This document shows, piece by piece, positions 47,901 to 57,668 of a stretch of DNA of 64,000 nucleotides. The DNA is from Echinarachnius parma (lineage: Eukaryota; Echinodermata; Echinoidea; Clypeasteroida; Echinarachniidae). The position numbers were made by a program, and so were the translations under genes. A model generated the notes under the pieces. The model saw only the letters and a list, made by a program, of their open reading frames with translations, searched no databases and had not been told where the DNA came from. Within the stretch, counting starts at the first letter, position 1. Each line of letters opens with the position of its first letter. The DNA lies in NCBI GenBank assembly GCA_037951105.1, contig JBAMJV010010624.1, forward strand, positions 1 to 64,000, written 5' to 3'.

Positions 47901-49388
47901 TCAATCGCCGAGGGAGATGATTCTAGTGAAGCAGAGAACCCTTCCAGTCCAGGTAACATGAAGGTGCATGTTCCAGTTTTGGAGGCACAGGAGACTAGCG
48001 AAGACGTCAAACTTGGTTCGGAACTGTTGTCTCGGCAGAAAAGGCAGGTACAGGGTTTGCTAGGTAGCTACCAAGATGTGATGACTGATGCCCCTGGCAA
48101 CACCCATCTGGGTACTCACTCTATCCGGCTGACTTCAGACGATCCTGTTCGACAGAAGCCTTATCCGGTCCCTCATGCCCTTCGTGGGGTAATCCAGGAA
48201 GAAGTGGAGAAGATGGTTAAAATGGGAGTTATAGAGAAGTCTAACTCGCCATATTCTTCCCCAATAGTGATTGTCAAGAAACCCGATGGCAGCAATCGTT
48301 TCTGCATCGATTTCAGGCGGTTGAATCGAATCACGGTGTTTGATGCTGAACCCCTGCCCAATACAGATGAGATCTTTGCTGGTTTGTCAGGCTCCCGGTA
48401 CTTTTCCAAGGTGGACCTTAGTAAAGGGTACTGGCAGATTCCATTGTCAGAAGAGGCCAAAGAGAAGACTGCTTTCCAGACAGCAAGTGGCCTCTACCAT
48501 TTCCGGGTTATGCCTTTTGGATTGGTCAACGCGCCAGCAACATTCAGCAGAGTGATGAGATCACTATTGGCAGGTATGCAGCATGTCACCAACTACCTAG
48601 ATGATATTTTCATCCACACAGCCACATGGGAAGAACATCTTGCTACTCTCGAAGAGGTGCTCCAGAGACTTCGAGCAGCGGGATTGACTGCACGTCCAAG
48701 TAAGTGTCAGCTTGGAAGCAAGCAAGTGGAGTTCTTGGGACATGTAGTACAGGAAGGCAAGATGGAACCAATGATGGACAAGGTTGAGAAGATCCAGAAG
48801 GCAACTAGACCGGAAACCAAGAAGCAGCTGCGTGCATTCATTGGGCTGGCTAGTTACTACAGACGCTTCATCCCCAATTTTGCGACTATAGCGTCACCCT
48901 TGACAGACAGGACGAAAAATCGAGAGCCAAATCAGGTCAGGTGGAGTGAGCAGGAAGAGGAAGCATTCTTGTCCTTGAAAATGAGCCTTGTGCAGAGCCC
49001 CATCTTGTGTCTGCCTGATGTACAGAGGAAGTTCATTGTCAGGACAGATGCATCCGCAACAGGGCTTGGTGCTGTTCTCCTCCAGGAACACAACGATGAG
49101 AAACACCCAGTCGCGTATGCGAGTCGTAAGCTCCTACCACGGGAGCAAGCGTACTCTACCATTGAGCGTGAGTGTTTAGCGTTGGTTTGGGGGATCAGTA
49201 AGTTTCAGGTGTACCTTGAGGGAAGGGAATTCGTTCTAGAAACTGACCACCAACCCCTCCTCTACCTCAACCGCACCAAGTGCATCAACAGTCGAGTGAT
49301 GAGGTGGGCTCTTACCATCCAACCCTTTCGGTTCCGAATTGAGGCGATTCGTGGCTCGGAGAACGTTGGAGCAGATTATCTCAGTTGA
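44910..49388 (+). CDS. Gag-pol polyprotein of the Gmr1-like element
   Basis: 1492 codons in one frame. Residues 1-75: charged coiled coil. About 95-255: capsid-like Gag, with a segment (about 150-250) resembling the vertebrate SCAN domain, which is reported to derive from a Gmr1-like Gag. 304-317: CCHC zinc knuckle (CFICNQMGHLASRC). 430-432: DTG protease site. 628-668: HHCC integrase finger, then catalytic D698, D758 and E794, and a GPF module near 936. About 1090-1300: reverse transcriptase with YLDD (1229-1232). About 1365-1490: RNase H starting at VRTDASATGLGA. Gag and Pol share one frame, so no frameshift signal is needed. No envelope gene is present. The frame looks whole. Confidence 0.93.
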   Translation: MDIRLFDIGKDLGYKGQELVAFVEKTAAEIAKKVKEDDTKARDDRKLAREERQEELELLEKKLELARLQGDQQSTGNGNGNDRRYLAPSPKLPRFDEGKDNMDAYLDRFERYAQSQGWPEATWAISLSARLQGKAMDVYARLPTDQVGEYKLVKEALLQRFELTAEDFRKKFRGSAPEAGETPSQFVVRLDHYLQRWVELSKCSRTFDGLVDLLLRQQLVEKGGQDLSLFLKERKLKSVSKMVGFVDMFLEAHGGRGWSSKKPYQDVRRQKAPSGIPVPKANSEGKRGNEQRPPPSVRRQVGPCFICNQMGHLASRCRVRQQSAMGLVSNLPGPLRGRRRRRSQSPPPEKIQDEGEEQSQSSCPTCGDSLTPNQEIGLLLLTSPAFTVAASNIVSDKLQVLCVACQRKWRNQLPVVDGKIGSHDVSILRDTGCSGVVVKKSLVSAGQFTGQYKQCVLIDGTVRRFPTAKVEIKSPIFVGIAEALCMDSPVFDVILGNIAGVRPIDDPLPDWKSGVVGCPPQESVGMAVQTRAQAVQAKRSVRPLKVPSAIPDVSVEDIKEAQGNDPTLKKARELASASKVGEIRHGSYVFDRGLLYRIFEPKSVTDGNLVRQLVVPRPYRRTVLKLAHEGILGGHQGVKKVTEKVMSNFFWPGVQADVVRFCRSCDICQRTVSKGRIPKAPIGKMPVIDTPFRRVAVDLVGPIKPVTARKNRYILTIVDYATRYPEAVALANIDTATVAEAMVEVFCRVGVPQEVLSDRGSQFTSEMMREVGRVLSMKQLTATPYHPASNGLVERFNQTLKQILKRVCADRPSDWDRYLAPVLFAYRSAPQASLGFSPFELLYGRQVRGPLEILKELWSGQLQDGELKTTYQYIVDLKERLETTMEAAQEELRKATARNVGYYNAKSRPRKFSPGDRVLILIPTDHNKLLLQWKGPFKVVHKLSDLNYRLDMHGKLKTYHANMLKRYVDRVNESSPQSSRQQPDSLTAGVLEMVALASIAEGDDSSEAENPSSPGNMKVHVPVLEAQETSEDVKLGSELLSRQKRQVQGLLGSYQDVMTDAPGNTHLGTHSIRLTSDDPVRQKPYPVPHALRGVIQEEVEKMVKMGVIEKSNSPYSSPIVIVKKPDGSNRFCIDFRRLNRITVFDAEPLPNTDEIFAGLSGSRYFSKVDLSKGYWQIPLSEEAKEKTAFQTASGLYHFRVMPFGLVNAPATFSRVMRSLLAGMQHVTNYLDDIFIHTATWEEHLATLEEVLQRLRAAGLTARPSKCQLGSKQVEFLGHVVQEGKMEPMMDKVEKIQKATRPETKKQLRAFIGLASYYRRFIPNFATIASPLTDRTKNREPNQVRWSEQEEEAFLSLKMSLVQSPILCLPDVQRKFIVRTDASATGLGAVLLQEHNDEKHPVAYASRKLLPREQAYSTIERECLALVWGISKFQVYLEGREFVLETDHQPLLYLNRTKCINSRVMRWALTIQPFRFRIEAIRGSENVGADYLS

Positions 49389-49662
49389 ACTGAACTGTAA
49401 ACTGTAAAATACGGCTCAGATGGAAATTGAAGTAAATGCTTTAAATTAGGCCACCTTTGTAATTTTCTGTTTGGGAGACGAAATTCTGTGGAGAAAGAGA
49501 CTCCAAAAAGGTCAGTATTTATTTACTCATATTTTCTTCTACGTCTCTAGTGTGGACTAAATACGAGTGGCAAGGAAAAGGTACGTGGATTGATTTTACT
49601 TTACGGTACAGTTTGCTGGGAAAATTGGATATATTTTTATAGAAAATATGGTATATTTTCTT

Positions 49663-49673
49663 GAAGCGGGGGG
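49663..49673 (+). other. Polypurine tract
   Basis: GAAGCGGGGGG immediately upstream of the 3' LTR fits the plus-strand primer role known for LTR elements; a single pyrimidine interrupts it. Confidence 0.6.
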
Positions 49674-49677
49674 CCAT

Positions 49678-51467
49678 TGTAAGGATTTTCCCAGGTCCTT
49701 TATTTATGAGTTAGAATAGAGATAAACACATAGTGCGTTAAGCAAACCAGTCAGTTGAATAGCCCTTTGGTATGCGCACTATGTACATGGAATGTGCACT
49801 GTAGTGTAGATTGTGTTTAGGCCAACAGATAGCGGATAGCGGATAGTGTGTGTGCTATTATATGTGTATACTGCTAAGGCATGGCAGGCAAGCCATGCAT
49901 GGTGAACAGGTACAATAGTTGTTGTTGTTGTAGCGTAGCAACCCTAGTTGCCTAGAGCCTTTGTTCTGTGAATACTTGGACTGGGTGTATTAGCAAGGCA
50001 ATGAAATTGCAGTGCAGTCTTAATTTTGTTGTTGGTCGTGAAAGTACTGCGAAACAGAGTAGCTCGCGCTCTCTGCCAAATTTGTAGGAAGTGGCACCGG
50101 CTAAGCCAGCCAGAGATGCCCACCAGAATACCAGCCTGCTACTGTATTTAGTTATTGCAGCATGCAGCGGATTGTGTGCGTAGTATACGGCCCATTGAAG
50201 TCGTTAGGCGTGGCAACAGCAATGACAGTGCCAAGCTGATATTCCCTTCCCCTTGAGGCCAATTGTAAGTACTACTTGCTTTATATATTATTGTTCTATA
50301 AGCATTTCAATGTTTAATACCTTGATATATATAGGTGCTGCATCTGTTAATTTAATTCGACTGCATTAAGCACTGCAGCGTTAGTAGAAATCTGAGTGAA
50401 AGTGTGGTGGTAATTTCTCTTTTGGAAAGGATAAAATAACAATATTGGACAGAAGTGAGTTCATTATAAAATGTTGCTCTAACTTTTGTAGCTTGTTAAT
50501 ATATATTAATTGGAGAAATGCCTCATGTTATTTGATAATCTTGTAAGAATAATAGGACTTTGTAAAGCCCTAATTTGATGTTTACACTTGAGAAAGGGCT
50601 TGAATGAAGCTTTGATTATCTATGATTTATTTTAGGGTTAATGAATTGCATGTGAATTCAAGCCAGATATTGTCAAGTGAATTAGAAGTGAGTGTCTTAA
50701 AGGAAATATTTCATGTAGGTATGTGGATATGGTTTAGACATAGGTAGGCCATCCATTATTTGGCTGTTTGTTCTTTATAGATGGCGGTCGTCCCCGACTC
50801 CGTATAGGGTCATCTTTGACTACCCTTAGGGTCATCTTCCAGTTTCGTCATAGTGTCATCGTCATCTCGTCATGAACTTCGTCTTCCCTTCGTGGTGTAG
50901 GGTCATCGTCCTCTGATCGTCTCACGTTCGCCCTGAAGGTCAACGCAAGGTCATCAGGACCGACTCGTCGATTGCTACAGCTCGCGTAATGAAGAGTTCA
51001 CGTCTCACCCTGTGTTGCGTTGTGAACACCCCACTAGTTGGAAACCATAGAGTAGAGTCACCGTAAATTAGCGCCATCGCTCGCGTCCGTAATGTATGGT
51101 GACCTTTCCTGTTTATGTCTTTTGGACACTTAAACAAAAACTCAAACTAATCCTTTCTTGTTGTTGTTTTATTCAAGACCCTTCTTTTGCTATTCCTCAT
51201 TGGTTATTGCCAATTTAATCATGTGTTTTGTTTATTGAATGTTAGCTACCAGGAGTAGCCAATTTAGATACTGATATAGGCACTCACTTGTGTGGGTCAT
51301 TAACTTAACTATTATATTCTTCATTTGGCTTTGATTGTTGGAAGCTTTCCACTGAAAGATAAGCAATAAAGTTAACTTTGAAGTGTATAACTTGTGTCCC
51401 TGTAATTATTTGGGTGGCTAAGCGGCCTTATAGACTTAATGAGTTTAGAGAATTAAACCACTCTTAC
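49678..51467 (+). repeat. 3' LTR of the Gmr1-like element
   Basis: About 99% identical to the 5' LTR over its full length, beginning TGTAAGG and ending CTCTTAC. Host DNA resumes at about 51468. Confidence 0.88.
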
Positions 51468-51529
51468 GATTATGTAATTGATATTCGCAATATATAATCT
51501 CACATTTATTAGTTTATGTTGTACACCCT

Positions 51530-51830
51530 TTGAAATTTGCCGAAACAGCCCTACACATTCGAAAAATGACAAAATGTCTCGCCGAGTGTCGTTCCAGTTT
51601 ACCGCCAATGTGCCTGACAGATCGATCGCAGTTCAGCGGTGCCGCAGCTCATCAGGCAGCGTCTCGCTCGGGCGGCGCGCGCTCAGCCAGAGCCCCATAC
51701 CGGTGCGCCAGAACCAGCGCAATACTAATGGAGTAGTCAGACGGGACTTGCGACGACCTGCAACAGCTTGCGATTGGTCACGTGCGCGTATGAAAGGCGG
51801 AAAGTGTCAAAGTCTGTAACACATTACCGC
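51530..51830. promoter_or_regulatory. CpG-rich block, possible promoter
   Basis: A GC- and CpG-rich patch with a CCAAT-type ATTGGTCACGTG motif (51774-51785). It overlaps a 113-codon plus-strand ORF (51478-51819) of arginine- and serine-rich composition that resembles no family I know and is probably chance. A regulatory role is only suggested by composition. Confidence 0.25.
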
Positions 51831-51957
51831 GTTGTACAAACTCACTGCAGCTATACAATATAAACACTCACAAAATGTTTCGCATTTCAAGGATGACCGT
51901 TAATACCTCTCTGCTCTTGGTGATATATGGTGTATATGATGCACACATTATGGAATA

Positions 51958-52062
51958 ATGATACTACTACTACTAGTACTACTACTACTACTAATAATAA
52001 TAATTGTAATAGTAATAGTGATAATAATAACAATAGTATTTAATAATAATTAATAATATTAG
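51958..52062. repeat. (TAC)n/(TAA)n microsatellite
   Basis: Imperfect ACT/AAT triplet repeats, followed by AT-rich simple sequence. Confidence 0.85.
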
Positions 52063-52426
52063 TAGTTCGTATTTATATCGCGCCTAATAGCCTCTAAGAG
52101 TCAGACCCGCGCATTTAACAATTACCTTGTACACATCCTCTACTCCCCGGGGAGCATACTAGCGTTGGGCAACCATATTGGTGCACCAAGCTTATATGAA
52201 ATTAACCTGAGTATGCTTAGTATGGAGCCATACCAAAGAAAAATGTTGCAAAATATAAACATAGGAGGGGGGTCGGGGTGCAAGCTTTTGGCTTTTAGCT
52301 CATACAAAGACCCAAAATGGTCCAAATATAAATTACCGCGGTAAACAAGTTAGAAAAACAACAAAAATAACAACTGTGGGACATGAAGGAGAATCTTGGG
52401 CCCAAGAGCGCAAGAGCCGAGACACC

Positions 52427-52444
52427 CCCCCCCCCCCCCCCCCT
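52427..52444. repeat. Poly-C tract
   Basis: Uninterrupted run of C of about 18 bp within non-coding DNA. Confidence 0.85.
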
Positions 52445-52569
52445 TCGCTGTCATGTGGATGCCGATCCCAATCACGACAATACAAACCTGTCGGTTGTAT
52501 ACCTCCCTTTCAATGATAAGGGTGTGTAGGTGTGTAATGAGAATAAATAACTTTTGATGAAAAGCAGAA

Positions 52570-52812
52570 ATATCTGGAGGCTTGCCTGGCGTATTCAGGA
52601 TAAATCATTGTCTACCAAGCCATGCAACGTTGCCATGGATACGATTTCAATAGGTCACCGCAATCACCGCATGCGACGAGACTTGCCTGAAGTATTCAGG
52701 ATTAAGTATTGTCTACCAAACCATGAATATTTGCCATGGATGCAATTTCAATAGGTCAATAGGGTAAGATGAAGCCACCGCAAAAACCGCAATCACCGCA
52801 ATAACCGCATGC
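52570..52812. repeat. ~108-bp direct duplication plus CCGCAATCA repeats
   Basis: Two diverged copies share TTGCCTG, GTATTCAGGAT, TTGTCTACCAA, TTGCCATGGAT and ATTTCAATAGGTCA (52574 and 52684 onward). The second is followed by short CCGCAA/CCGCAATCA repeats. Confidence 0.65.
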
Positions 52813-53279
52813 TCTTTCTCTCTCTCTAATTGTTTTGATCCCAACGGATTTTGAACCGACTTTTTGATGTTCAAAAACCTTGCGACGGGGAACCTGCCGT
52901 CGCAAGAGAACACACGGCGCATGCGTTCCTCGTGACCAGTCTTGCTATTGTTCGATCGACAACCCAAAACCAGGCTTATGATGCTTATGAAGCACGGTAA
53001 ATAACATGTTAGGTTTACTTTAGCCTAAATATAATACATACAACCTATTTATGGCTATAATTGGGAATAATACCGAATTTATGAATCGTGCGGCACACTG
53101 CGGGCTGATCAAGGGCGAACAACCGAGTAGCAATTTCATCACTTTTGATAGCAGATTAATCAAATCTGTGTCAATTTTTGAAAAGTAAATATGGATTATT
53201 AGGAAGATTGTAACATTTCCTTTGCAATGATGCCAACATTATTAAAGTAATAAGTATTTTTAAACCTTCGCTCAGGTAC

Positions 53280-53470
53280 TTTAAACTTGCCTTGCTAAAA
53301 TGCCATATAGGCCTACACTGGGTATGTGAGACTCGAATCCGCGACACTTGCATGGAAAGATGGAAGCCAAATCAACTAGACCATGCCACCTCCAGTGATG
53401 ATGTCACACTGACATCTATGTATGGATTTGCATTAGGATATCAGCAATAATGTTGACCGTCTATATGTGA
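53280..53470 (-). repeat. Diverged A-unit block with tRNA-derived SINE head
   Basis: On the minus strand an A box (GGTCTAGTTGATTTGG) and a B box (CGGATTCGAGTC) lie about 50 bp apart, followed by the TTTAGCAAGGCAAGTTTAAA stretch seen in every A unit. The right edge shares a GCATTAGGAT...CACCTTAA tail with the old copy at 5.3 kb. Confidence 0.6.
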
Positions 53471-54429
53471 AGGCGAACACACCTTAAAGAGTACCGCCGG
53501 GCATGATAAAACCAATCCTTAGTTGTTTTGGTACTATAATTGAATATCAATGATACTCTCATGGGGTCTGATATGTTTCTGTAATTTGAGAACAATGCAA
53601 TTAATTACTACGACCTACGGAACCACGGCTATTTAGTGGTTCGCGCGCGCGACTTTTGTTTGCACGACCGCTGAACCAATACGCGTACGTTATATGGTAG
53701 TATGTGCGATTTATCGCATAGCCCATGCGATAGTTAGTATCGTATGGCATGCAGGCAATACGCCCGTGTGTGCTCGCACTTTGATGTACACACTACAACG
53801 GCATTGTTGGAGTCATGGTACACACTACACACAATGCCCAGCGCTATGCACCGCACCATGCATAATACAATGTAGGTAATACTCTGAATGCATGCAATAG
53901 TACAATACTTGTATAGCGCTACGTGTATACGGGATAGATGCTGTTTCTGAACGCCAAGTTGATTTTTTATTCGCTGCACACAAGAGATTTTCGAGATTTT
54001 CTCTGCTTGCTGCGATATATCGCAGTTGCTTCCGATAAGAGGATCGTTAAGTGATATCGTAATCGGAACTGCGCTGACAGAATGATTGATAGGTAATATT
54101 AAAAATGATTCTCTGGCGATGTAGAAATACTTTTAAGTACCCTTTAAGTAATGATATTATTTAATTTGTATAATTTGTTACAGTCAATATACAATCCTAT
54201 TGCGTTTTCACGACTGCACGGGTAATCGTACACCCTGACTAATCTGATTAAACTGGTATATGTTAAATTGCAGTTCATAATTGATCGAAATAAATCAAAT
54301 AAATTATTCAATAATTTAAAGGTTTAAATCGCCTGATTAATGAACAAATATATGAAACATGCATTCGGATACAGCCGAATTAGGAGCATGTGTGTGTAAT
54401 AACTATACTAGTTTTACGCCCAGCTTATC
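53471..54429. other. Intronic DNA, nothing clearly recognised
   Basis: A CpG-containing patch (53640-53780: GCGCGCGCG, ACGCGTACG, then repeated CGCATAGCCCATGCGA-like words) stands out. No exon or repeat boundary was supported. It separates two parts of a diverged A unit, so it may be an insertion. Confidence 0.4.
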
Positions 54430-54980
54430 CTGTCTATTTTGTTCGTTCTCATAAGCAATTATCCAGCCTGTAGGAAATACATGAATACATCTGAAGCATC
54501 AGTTCCTGTTCTAGGGAACTGCAGTTGGATGGAGTTAGATGGATAACTGGCAAAAGTATGTTATATTATGTAACCTGCAAATATCACTATACTGCAAAGT
54601 ACAGTTGCGCCTAAATAAAGCAAAGTACATAATTGTAGTATGGTACCGTGAAGATATTTCAGTACATTGTAAGCAAGTTCACAGTTCTAGTTTCAAGATA
54701 AGTATGGACTACACCATGCGCGAAAGTATAACAGATCACAACGACTAAGTAAACATCCTGTTATGATTTTAAAAAGAGCCATTTAAACACAAGATAACGC
54801 TCTCTAAAATCATTGATTTCAACTATTTTTTTACACCAAATATTGTGCATGTGATGTTTAGTTAAAATAATTATTAAATAGAGAGATCATCAACAACTAT
54901 TAAAAACTGTTTGTAAATGTATGAAAACAGTGTAGGCATTTTATATTTTTACTTAATTCATCGAATAAATATGGGTTCCC
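54430..54980. repeat. Two diverged A-unit parts in tandem order
   Basis: 54430-54690 matches the last part of an A unit (AAGCAATTATCCAG, GTTCCTGTTCTAGG, TATCACTATACTGCAAA). 54700-54980 matches the first part (ACCATGCGCGAAAGTATAAC, TGTGATGTTTAGTTAAAATA). End before start is what a head-to-tail pair of old A units would leave, so tandem duplication of A predates the young array. Confidence 0.65.
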
Positions 54981-55083
54981 CAGTAGTTCCAATCATACAC
55001 ACACTTCGCTGGTATCGTAATATTACAGTTACATGATTCAGTAATGGTATGACACTATGACAGTATTTATGTATTAATGGGGT

Positions 55084-55550
55084 AACTTCGCTATTCATAA
55101 GGACCGCTATTCATAAGGACCACTACATTTCCAAAACATTAGGATATATAACTTTCTGAAAAAAATAAAGAAAAAAGGTGTGGCCACATGATGTATGTGA
55201 CCCCCCCCCCCCCCCCCCCCCTCTCCCCTCCCCAATCAGTCCGACCACACTGCGTCACTTGACCGAACGGCGTAGCTTGCTCGGACTGAATTTTGTGGAG
55301 GTCACGTAAATAATCGGGGCAAATCTAATGGGTCATGTCATTAGAGAGATATAGCGAAATTGTAATCATTGTATGATTAGCGACCCTCTTTTTGTTTAAT
55401 GAATAGCGACACTCAGTTCGTTTTATGCATAGCGGTCCCTATGAATAATGACCCTTATGAAGTATGACGCTCTTTTCAAATTATGAATATAGGTCCTTAT
55501 GAATAGTGATCCTCATGAATAGCAATCATTATGAATAGCGGTCAGAATTT
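55084..55550. mobile_element. Inverted-repeat element of ATTCATAAGGACC words
   Basis: The left end carries two copies of CGCTATTCATAAGGACC (55090-55125); the right end (55400-55545) carries several inverted versions (TATGAATAGCGGTC and variants). A C22 tract at 55201 lies inside. No ORF. It reads as a small foldback or minisatellite-ended non-autonomous element just downstream of an LRR exon. Confidence 0.5.
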
Positions 55551-55567
55551 ATATAATCGTGACCTAC

Positions 55568-55735
55568 CTGCGCTGATGATGTCACCTCATCTGCTGTCTG
55601 AAAGAAGTCTTCATGTACGTTGATATTCAGTTCCAGTTCAGTGAGGTGTGGCATCTTACAAATCCAGGATGCTAGATGAATTGATGACAAAGACGAGACA
55701 CTGATATCCATACTCCGTAATGTCAATGTCTTGAT
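55568..55735 (-). CDS. NLR gene: LRR exon (most diverged open copy)
   Basis: 56 codons, phase 0/0, acceptor CCTATCACAG and donor GCGCAG|GTAGGT. It starts IKTLTLRSMDIS, contains LASWICKMPHLTELELN and ends DEVTSSAQ. It is homologous to the exons at 40.6, 29.3, 25.2 and 12.6 kb and lies closest to the NACHT exon, so it may represent the founder. The conserved W-I-C-K-M and leucine positions indicate a real LRR module. An ORF running through the exon continues into the intron on both sides; the splice sites, shared with the other copies, define the ends. Confidence 0.8.
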
Positions 55736-56848
55736 CTGTGATAGGAATATGAGCAACTTTTCATGTTTTAACACAGGCACAGGTATGCATTACTTATTTA
55801 AAGGGACAGGTCCTCTTTTACAAAACGTCTGAACAGTTTTCAGTTGACGGGGAATAATGTAATACACACAAACAAAATCAGATCGAACAGCCCTGTAATT
55901 TGGATTCTACGAATGAAAAACGAATGCGTCCCTCCATCAAACTATATATCGGTCAACATGGTCAATAAAAGAGTTTAACTGATTTAGCATAATATTACAA
56001 CAATATTGTACTTATTCTTGTAAAGGTATTCTTTGTAAAGGTATGTTACGGAAGAAAATATAAAAAAATGAAGAATATATTATTACATGTAGTCAGTTTA
56101 AGCGAGGTTTGGTTATTTTGCATTGTAAACAATAATATACTAATAAAATGTTACGCATAATAACATTTCTACAATCTGCTGTTAAGTGTTTGCCTACCGT
56201 ATATAATGACAAGCCTCATATATAACATTCACGCAAACAAACCACAACCCCCCCCCCCCCCCCCCTACAAAAAGGCAAAAATCGATAAACAGTTAATTGG
56301 TGCTCCCTTTCTTACTGACTGCTTTATAATGCCTGATTTATAATACAACAAGGTGTCTATATTTCATTGTAAGAGTATGATTAACAAAATAAGGTAACTT
56401 CAACAAAGATATAAACATTCGTGACCATTTGGTTGCATTATTTTGTTTGCGATTATAGTTTACATGTGATGATGATTACCTCTGATATGCTGTCTATACG
56501 AACTTGAAGGCTCTTGACTATACATCCGATTCGGATCGCCTTTTTTTAGAAATGGATATTGTCATGATGTATTTACAATTTACCTGTGCATATGATGTAA
56601 TTTTATCTGATGTTTTTATGTATATACACGCATATATCGTGACCCTTATGCTACAGCCACTACATTTTATAATATTTAATGTTATAATTTGTGTAGTTTC
56701 TTCTGAGACATTCATATAAATAGCAATTATATATTATAATACTTCATACATATTGCATATTGAACACCCGTAGCTTTATATTAGATGTGCAAAGATAGAA
56801 TAACAAACCGTTATGGATCAAAACACACTCGTGTATTCACTTCTCTAC
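55736..56848. other. Intron of the NLR gene
   Basis: AT-rich, with a C17 tract (56249-56265). A candidate micro-exon at 56480 is listed separately; otherwise nothing was recognised. Confidence 0.5.
56480..56512 (-). CDS. Possible micro-exon of the NLR gene
   Basis: The minus strand offers 11 codons (SLQVRIDSISE) ending in a good donor (TCAGAG|GTAATC). A weak acceptor (GTCAAG) would keep phase 0; an alternative TAG acceptor would give 38 bp and break frame. The residues resemble the start of an LRR strand. The polypyrimidine tract is poor, so it may be a decayed LRR exon end. Confidence 0.28.
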
Positions 56849-57010
56849 CTTGGAATGATGTCCGTTGATTGCAAGGATATCATAGAAGCTCTCGTGCATA
56901 GAACATTGGTCCAACGTAACCTCCTTAAGAGAGCTAGATGTGCGTATAGTCTCTGCTAGCGCCTTGGAGAGTAACACTCTGCAGTCTCTGCCCTTGACTT
57001 TTACCCCAGT
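56849..57010 (-). CDS. NLR gene: first LRR exon
   Basis: 54 codons, phase 0/0, acceptor TTAATTACAG and donor CCAAG|GTAGAG. It begins TGVKVKGRDCRVLL and contains LAETIRTSSSLKEVTLDQCS, a classic NLR-type leucine-rich repeat. Splicing from the NACHT exon (ending FLTSNL) is in frame. It links the NTPase module to the variable series of downstream LRR exons. Confidence 0.8.
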
Positions 57011-57668
57011 CTGTAATTAAAAAAAATATGATGCGATCAAATGGAAGATGACAGACAACGAGAGACAACGTACATGCACAAATAACACATTTATTTACTT
57101 AAATTATTTATCAGATTAAATACATGTCACAGTTATGTATTATTGTTTATCTTTTTCCTCATCAATTACACTATTTATGGGATAGGTTTTTGTTTCATTA
57201 TAAGGAACCCTTCCTACCTATCCCAAACACTATCATAATATTTGTATCATACTTGCCGTGTTACCTCATTTTGTTTCTGTGTATTTTAATTGTGTATATT
57301 AAGATGAGCGTTGAATAACATTTTTAAATTGAAATTATTCCCGTACACAAATGGAAATGCACATTGTACACCTTGTCAATCAACAGTCTGAAACATTTTA
57401 AGTTTGAATAAAGTACAAGCCTACTTTCTTCTTTTCAAATTATGTTAACACTTATGGCGCATACTAATTCCCTGTGTGTTTATATGTAAGTGCTAAATAG
57501 AGATAGATTGTTAGAGAACACTTTACATGTGACATACTATACAAGTGTATGCAATAGCAGGGATGCAATCTAAATATGCAGGAATATTGTTCTTATTCGG
57601 AATAAAAACAAAGACACTTTTTATTTACGTTTGTAACTACTAACAATAATTAGTGGTTAATGCCTTAC
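57011..57668. other. Intron between NACHT and LRR exons
   Basis: AT-rich, no repeat or RNA gene recognised. A 64-codon hydrophobic plus-strand ORF here has no support. Confidence 0.5.

Larger units (their letters stand above)
42713..51467 (+). mobile_element. Gmr1-like Ty3/gypsy LTR retrotransposon
   Basis: An 8.75-kb element in the NLR intron, antisense to the gene. It has two long LTRs, a primer-binding site, one 1492-codon gag-pol frame and a purine tract before the 3' LTR. Pol order is protease, integrase, reverse transcriptase, RNase H, the copia-like order that defines the Gmr1-like group of deuterostome Ty3/gypsy elements. LTRs differ by about 20 substitutions and four small indels over 1.8 kb (about 1%), so it is fairly young, perhaps a few million years (rate-dependent inference). 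It looks structurally whole; I see no break in the main frame. No clean target duplication was found. Confidence 0.92.

Noticed and set aside
51478-51819. 113-codon Arg/Ser-rich ORF as a gene
   Set aside because: Its composition follows from CpG-rich DNA; no family resemblance or splice context.
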